NCBI GenBank assembly: GCA_030039515.1
Contig: JASHVT010000084.1
Coordinates: forward strand, 1-8,222
DNA: 8,222 nt
Reading direction: 5' to 3'
From: Nitrososphaerales archaeon
GTDB taxonomy: Archaea > Thermoproteota > Nitrososphaeria > Nitrososphaerales > Gagatemarchaeaceae
Under the pieces are notes generated by a model. That model was not told the origin of the DNA. It did not search any database and saw nothing but the letters and a program-made list of their open reading frames with translations. Shown in pieces: positions 7,082 through 8,222 of this stretch (within the stretch, counting starts at the first letter, position 1; every line of letters starts with the position of its first letter). A program made the translations under genes and the position numbers.

Positions 7082-7155
7082 GTGAACTTGTGAACTCCTC
7101 GCGAAGTTACTTTGACCACTCGGTGAGAACGTTCCGAACGTTCACAGGCGTTCAC
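7082..7155. repeat. GTGAAC/GTTCAC inverted repeat array with doubled GAACGTTC palindrome
   Basis: Two direct GTGAAC copies (7082-7087, 7090-7095) face two GTTCAC copies (7140-7145, 7150-7155). The outer arms extend to TGTGAAC (7081-7087) and GTTCACA (7140-7146). Between them lie two copies of the perfect palindrome GAACGTTC (7127-7134, 7136-7143) separated by one base. A further GTTCAC lies at 7305-7310 between ORB2 and ORB3. The array is distinct from the ORB motif and lies upstream of the small winged-helix gene. It could be an operator for that protein or a second protein-binding element of the origin. Confidence 0.6.
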
Positions 7156-7184
7156 TTTTGCTGATTCCGAGGCAGGATGGTAAT

Positions 7185-7208
7185 GGTTCCAATGGAAATA
7201 GAGGGGTG
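7185..7208 (+). promoter_or_regulatory. Origin recognition box 1 (ORB1)
   Basis: The core TTCCAATGGAA (7187-7197) is a palindrome apart from its centre base, followed by ATAGAGGGGTG carrying the G-string at 7203-7206. It aligns without gaps to ORB2 over 24 positions, differing mainly at the centre of the core and in the spacer. It is in forward orientation, and its core centre is 62 bp from that of ORB2. Confidence 0.85.
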
Positions 7209-7246
7209 AGAATCGAGCTCGTTTTCCTGTTCTAGGGGCGTGCAGA

Positions 7247-7270
7247 GGTTCCAGTGGAAACATAGGGGTG
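7247..7270 (+). promoter_or_regulatory. Origin recognition box 2 (ORB2)
   Basis: The core TTCCAGTGGAAAC (7249-7261) exactly matches the well-known archaeal ORB/mini-ORB core and is followed by the G-string GGGG at 7265-7268. It has the same orientation and the same GGTTCCA...GGGGTG frame as ORB1. This is the strongest origin signature in the window. Confidence 0.88.
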
Positions 7271-7320
7271 CGGCAGAGACTAGGCCGGACATAGTTTCAC
7301 TGAGGTTCACAACTAGACGC

Positions 7321-7344
7321 CTTCCCCTCTGTTTCCATTGGAGC
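7321..7344 (-). promoter_or_regulatory. Origin recognition box 3 (ORB3), inverted
   Basis: Read on the minus strand it gives CTCCAATGGAAACAGAGGGG, with core and G-string spaced exactly as in ORB1 and ORB2. It points toward them, so the G-strings of ORB2 and ORB3 face each other across 7271-7320. Opposed ORBs are a standard feature of archaeal origins. The core centre is 84 bp from ORB2, close to eight helical turns. Confidence 0.83.
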
Positions 7345-7375
7345 TGCTTTACTCTAGCCTTTGGGGCCTTGTTCG

Positions 7376-7482
7376 GAGTTAGTCATCCAATCATATCTAA
7401 CAAATAGACGCCAATGCATATCCAAGCAACTATCCAACCTAGCCCAGACTCCTCTCTTAACAGAGTCTTAACCCTAAACAAA
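7376..7482. other. Candidate DNA unwinding element between ORB3 and ORB4
   Basis: By eye this is the most AT-rich and most G-poor stretch of the origin region, with the plus strand composed almost entirely of A, C and T. It contains three ATCCAA copies (7385-7390, 7420-7425, 7432-7437) and one arm of an inverted pair AGACTC/GAGTCT (7446-7451, 7463-7468). It lies between the inverted ORB3 and forward ORB4. Archaeal unwinding elements are defined by AT-richness and by being flanked by ORBs; melting here is inferred, not shown. Confidence 0.4.
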
Positions 7483-7493
7483 CCAGACTCCTC
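7444..7493 (+). repeat. 11-bp direct repeat CCAGACTCCTC, two copies
   Basis: Exact copies lie at 7444-7454 and 7483-7493, 39 bp apart. The second runs into ORB4. The first forms the left arm of the AGACTC/GAGTCT hairpin. The function is unknown; the repeats mark the right edge of the AT-richer stretch. Confidence 0.5.
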
Positions 7494-7511
7494 AGTGGAA
7501 GCAGAGGAAAT
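7488..7511 (+). promoter_or_regulatory. Weak origin recognition box (ORB4-like)
   Basis: TCCTCAGTGGAAGCAGAGG keeps CAGTGGAA (7493-7500) and the CAGAGG spacer of ORB3, but the G-string has decayed to GGAAA. It is in forward orientation on the far side of the AT-richer stretch. It could be a lower-affinity site or a degenerate copy. Confidence 0.45.
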
Positions 7512-7517
7512 CAACGG

Positions 7518-7536
7518 GCGGCGGGCGGAAAGCCGC
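7518..7536 (-). terminator. GC-rich hairpin just after the membrane winged-helix gene
   Basis: GCGGC (7518-7522) and GCCGC (7532-7536) can pair around a 9-nt loop, or GCGG/CCGC around a tight AAAG loop. It starts a few bases after the stop codon at 7541. No clear T-tract follows on the minus strand (only TTGATTTCC), so it may be a weak terminator or a structural boundary that limits transcription into the origin. Confidence 0.25.
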
Positions 7537-7540
7537 AGAA

Positions 7541-8179
7541 TCAGGTAGAGAGGTAGCCGCGACCCCTATCCGTGAGCTCATATGTGAAAGGCTTCTCAGA
7601 GGTTGTCCGCGTCACTAGGCCTTTCTCGAATAATTCCTTCATTATTCTCGCGGTGTGTTCACGCGACTTGTTGAGGGCATTGGTAATCTCTCGAGTATCC
7701 ATTGCTTTGGCACCCAGGAGCGTAATCACAGTCATATGAGTGGCGTCCAGCTGCTTGCTCGGGTTTTCGCCGGCCTCGGACCGCTTCGGTTGCTGTGACT
7801 CCAGTGTAACCTCACGTGACTCTTGCTGCTCTGCATGTTGCATCTCATGCTGACTTTGTGATGCAGCCCACCCCTCCTTTGTCCGCACCTTCTCCGAACC
7901 AACTCCTAGACTCGTTGGCGCAGGTGGCTGGGTGCTTTGGATGGCAGGCTCCGCGACTAGGACGCGAGCTTGGAGAACCTCTAGCCTGGTCATGACGTCC
8001 AAGATTCTTTCATCCTGTTTACGCAATCTAGACTCCATAGAGTTCCACAGGTCCCTACCCAAGTCTGCCGACTCGTTAGCTACCTCTGATGCTTGCCTGT
8101 ACCTCAGCAGAAGCCCGAATGCTAGGGCGACGAAGAATGCAGTTACACCAATCGTCAGGGCCTCCTCATAGTCAAACAC
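7541..8179 (-). CDS. Single-pass membrane protein with coiled coil and C-terminal winged-helix domain
   Basis: This 212-aa protein combines a short N-terminus, one transmembrane helix (about 7-25, ending in the basic RYR stop-transfer), a probable coiled coil (about 34-78), a Gln/Glu/Ser/Pro-rich flexible linker (about 79-143) and a winged-helix domain (146-212). The winged helix has MDTREITNALNKSREHTARIMKELFEKGLV as its core, then a TYELTDRGRGYL ending typical of MarR/ArsR-like archaeal regulators. The topology suggests a DNA-binding domain tethered to the cytoplasmic face of the membrane. No target is known. The GTG start is supported by a TATA-like box 27 nt upstream, implying a leaderless transcript. 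It is transcribed toward the origin and ends 30 bp from ORB4. Confidence 0.78.
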   Translation of the reverse strand: MFDYEEALTIGVTAFFVALAFGLLLRYRQASEVANESADLGRDLWNSMESRLRKQDERILDVMTRLEVLQARVLVAEPAIQSTQPPAPTSLGVGSEKVRTKEGWAASQSQHEMQHAEQQESREVTLESQQPKRSEAGENPSKQLDATHMTVITLLGAKAMDTREITNALNKSREHTARIMKELFEKGLVTRTTSEKPFTYELTDRGRGYLST

Positions 8180-8202
8180 ATCACAACATGCGATGCAACA
8201 TG

Positions 8203-8210
8203 ATTTAAGG
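8203..8210 (-). promoter_or_regulatory. TATA box of the membrane winged-helix gene
   Basis: The minus strand reads CCTTAAAT, centred about 27 nt before the GTG at 8179. That is the classical archaeal TATA-to-start distance, so the GTG would be at or next to the 5' end of the mRNA. Two CAACATG copies on the plus strand (8184-8190, 8196-8202), 12 bp apart, lie between the box and the start and could be an operator. Confidence 0.5.
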
Positions 8211-8222
8211 TCTGCGACGTGA

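Larger units (their letters stand above)
7081..7511. other. Putative chromosomal replication origin (oriC) with ORB cluster
   Basis: This lies within the longest non-coding stretch of the window (484 bp, 7057-7540). It contains three strong and one weak origin recognition box, a G-poor AT-richer segment, and short direct and inverted repeats. Archaeal Orc1/Cdc6 proteins bind boxes built of a TTCCANTGGAAAC dyad core and a downstream G-string, usually as oppositely oriented copies around an unwinding element, and usually near the orc1/cdc6 gene. All of these are present here: boxes 1 and 2 point right, box 3 points left, and orc1/cdc6 starts 1.9 kb away with the PolD subunit gene beyond it. The genes on the left (7056 down to 4126) are transcribed away from the origin. 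Whether it is the only origin, and whether it fires, cannot be read from the sequence. Confidence 0.82.

Noticed and set aside
7060..7263. A 67-codon minus-strand open frame across the left half of the origin
   Set aside because: Its start lies inside ORB2 and it runs through ORB1 and the GTGAAC array. The product is low-complexity and basic with no recognisable domain, so constraint here is better explained by binding sites.
7057..7540. CRISPR array or mobile-element terminal repeats as an explanation of the intergenic repeats
   Set aside because: The repeats are short, in mixed orientation and irregularly spaced, with no uniform spacers. No transposase, target-site duplication or tRNA gene is present. 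The core matches the ORB consensus instead.
8181..8202. CAACATG direct repeats as part of the origin
   Set aside because: They lie on the far side of the membrane winged-helix gene, between its TATA-like box and start, so a local promoter operator is the simpler reading.

Overview
The window looks like part of a fairly GC-rich archaeal chromosome. It encodes the small subunit (DP1) of the archaea-specific D-family DNA polymerase, an Orc1/Cdc6 replication initiator, an archaeal-type phosphohexosamine/phosphohexose mutase and several archaeal winged-helix regulators. Spacing between TATA-like boxes and starts suggests short or absent leaders, and five of the seven genes appear to start with GTG or TTG. 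PolD argues against Sulfolobales/Thermoproteales-type Crenarchaeota. Euryarchaeal (for example Thermoplasmata-like) and Nitrososphaeria/Bathyarchaeia-like hosts both remain possible, and the sequence alone does not fix the phylum.

Layout: (1) 18-2827, plus strand: a sugar-phosphate mutase overlapping the PolD small subunit gene by an ATGA junction. (2) 2816-4060, minus: a zinc-ribbon/SpoIIM-like membrane protein, convergent with and overlapping the polymerase gene by 12 bp. (3) 4126-5319, minus: orc1/cdc6, with an origin-box-like site in its promoter. (4) 5410-6591, minus: a regulator with two helix-turn-helix/RAM-like units. (5) 6634-7056, minus: a small winged-helix protein. (6) 7057-7540: a 484-bp non-coding region, by far the longest here, which reads as a replication origin. 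(7) 7541-8179, minus: a single-pass membrane protein with a coiled coil and a C-terminal winged helix.

The centre of interest is the non-coding region. It holds three strong origin recognition boxes (ORBs: a TTCCANTGGAA dyad followed by a G-string), two forward and one inverted, plus a weaker fourth copy. A G-poor, relatively AT-rich stretch between the third and fourth boxes is a candidate unwinding element. A separate set of GTGAAC/GTTCAC repeats and a doubled GAACGTTC palindrome sits on the left flank, next to the small winged-helix gene. With orc1/cdc6 and the PolD subunit about 2-5 kb away, this forms an origin-initiator-polymerase neighbourhood. The ORB-like site in the orc1 promoter lies between its TATA-like box and its start, so Orc1 may repress its own gene. 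The three regulators around the origin are unassigned, and one is probably membrane-tethered.
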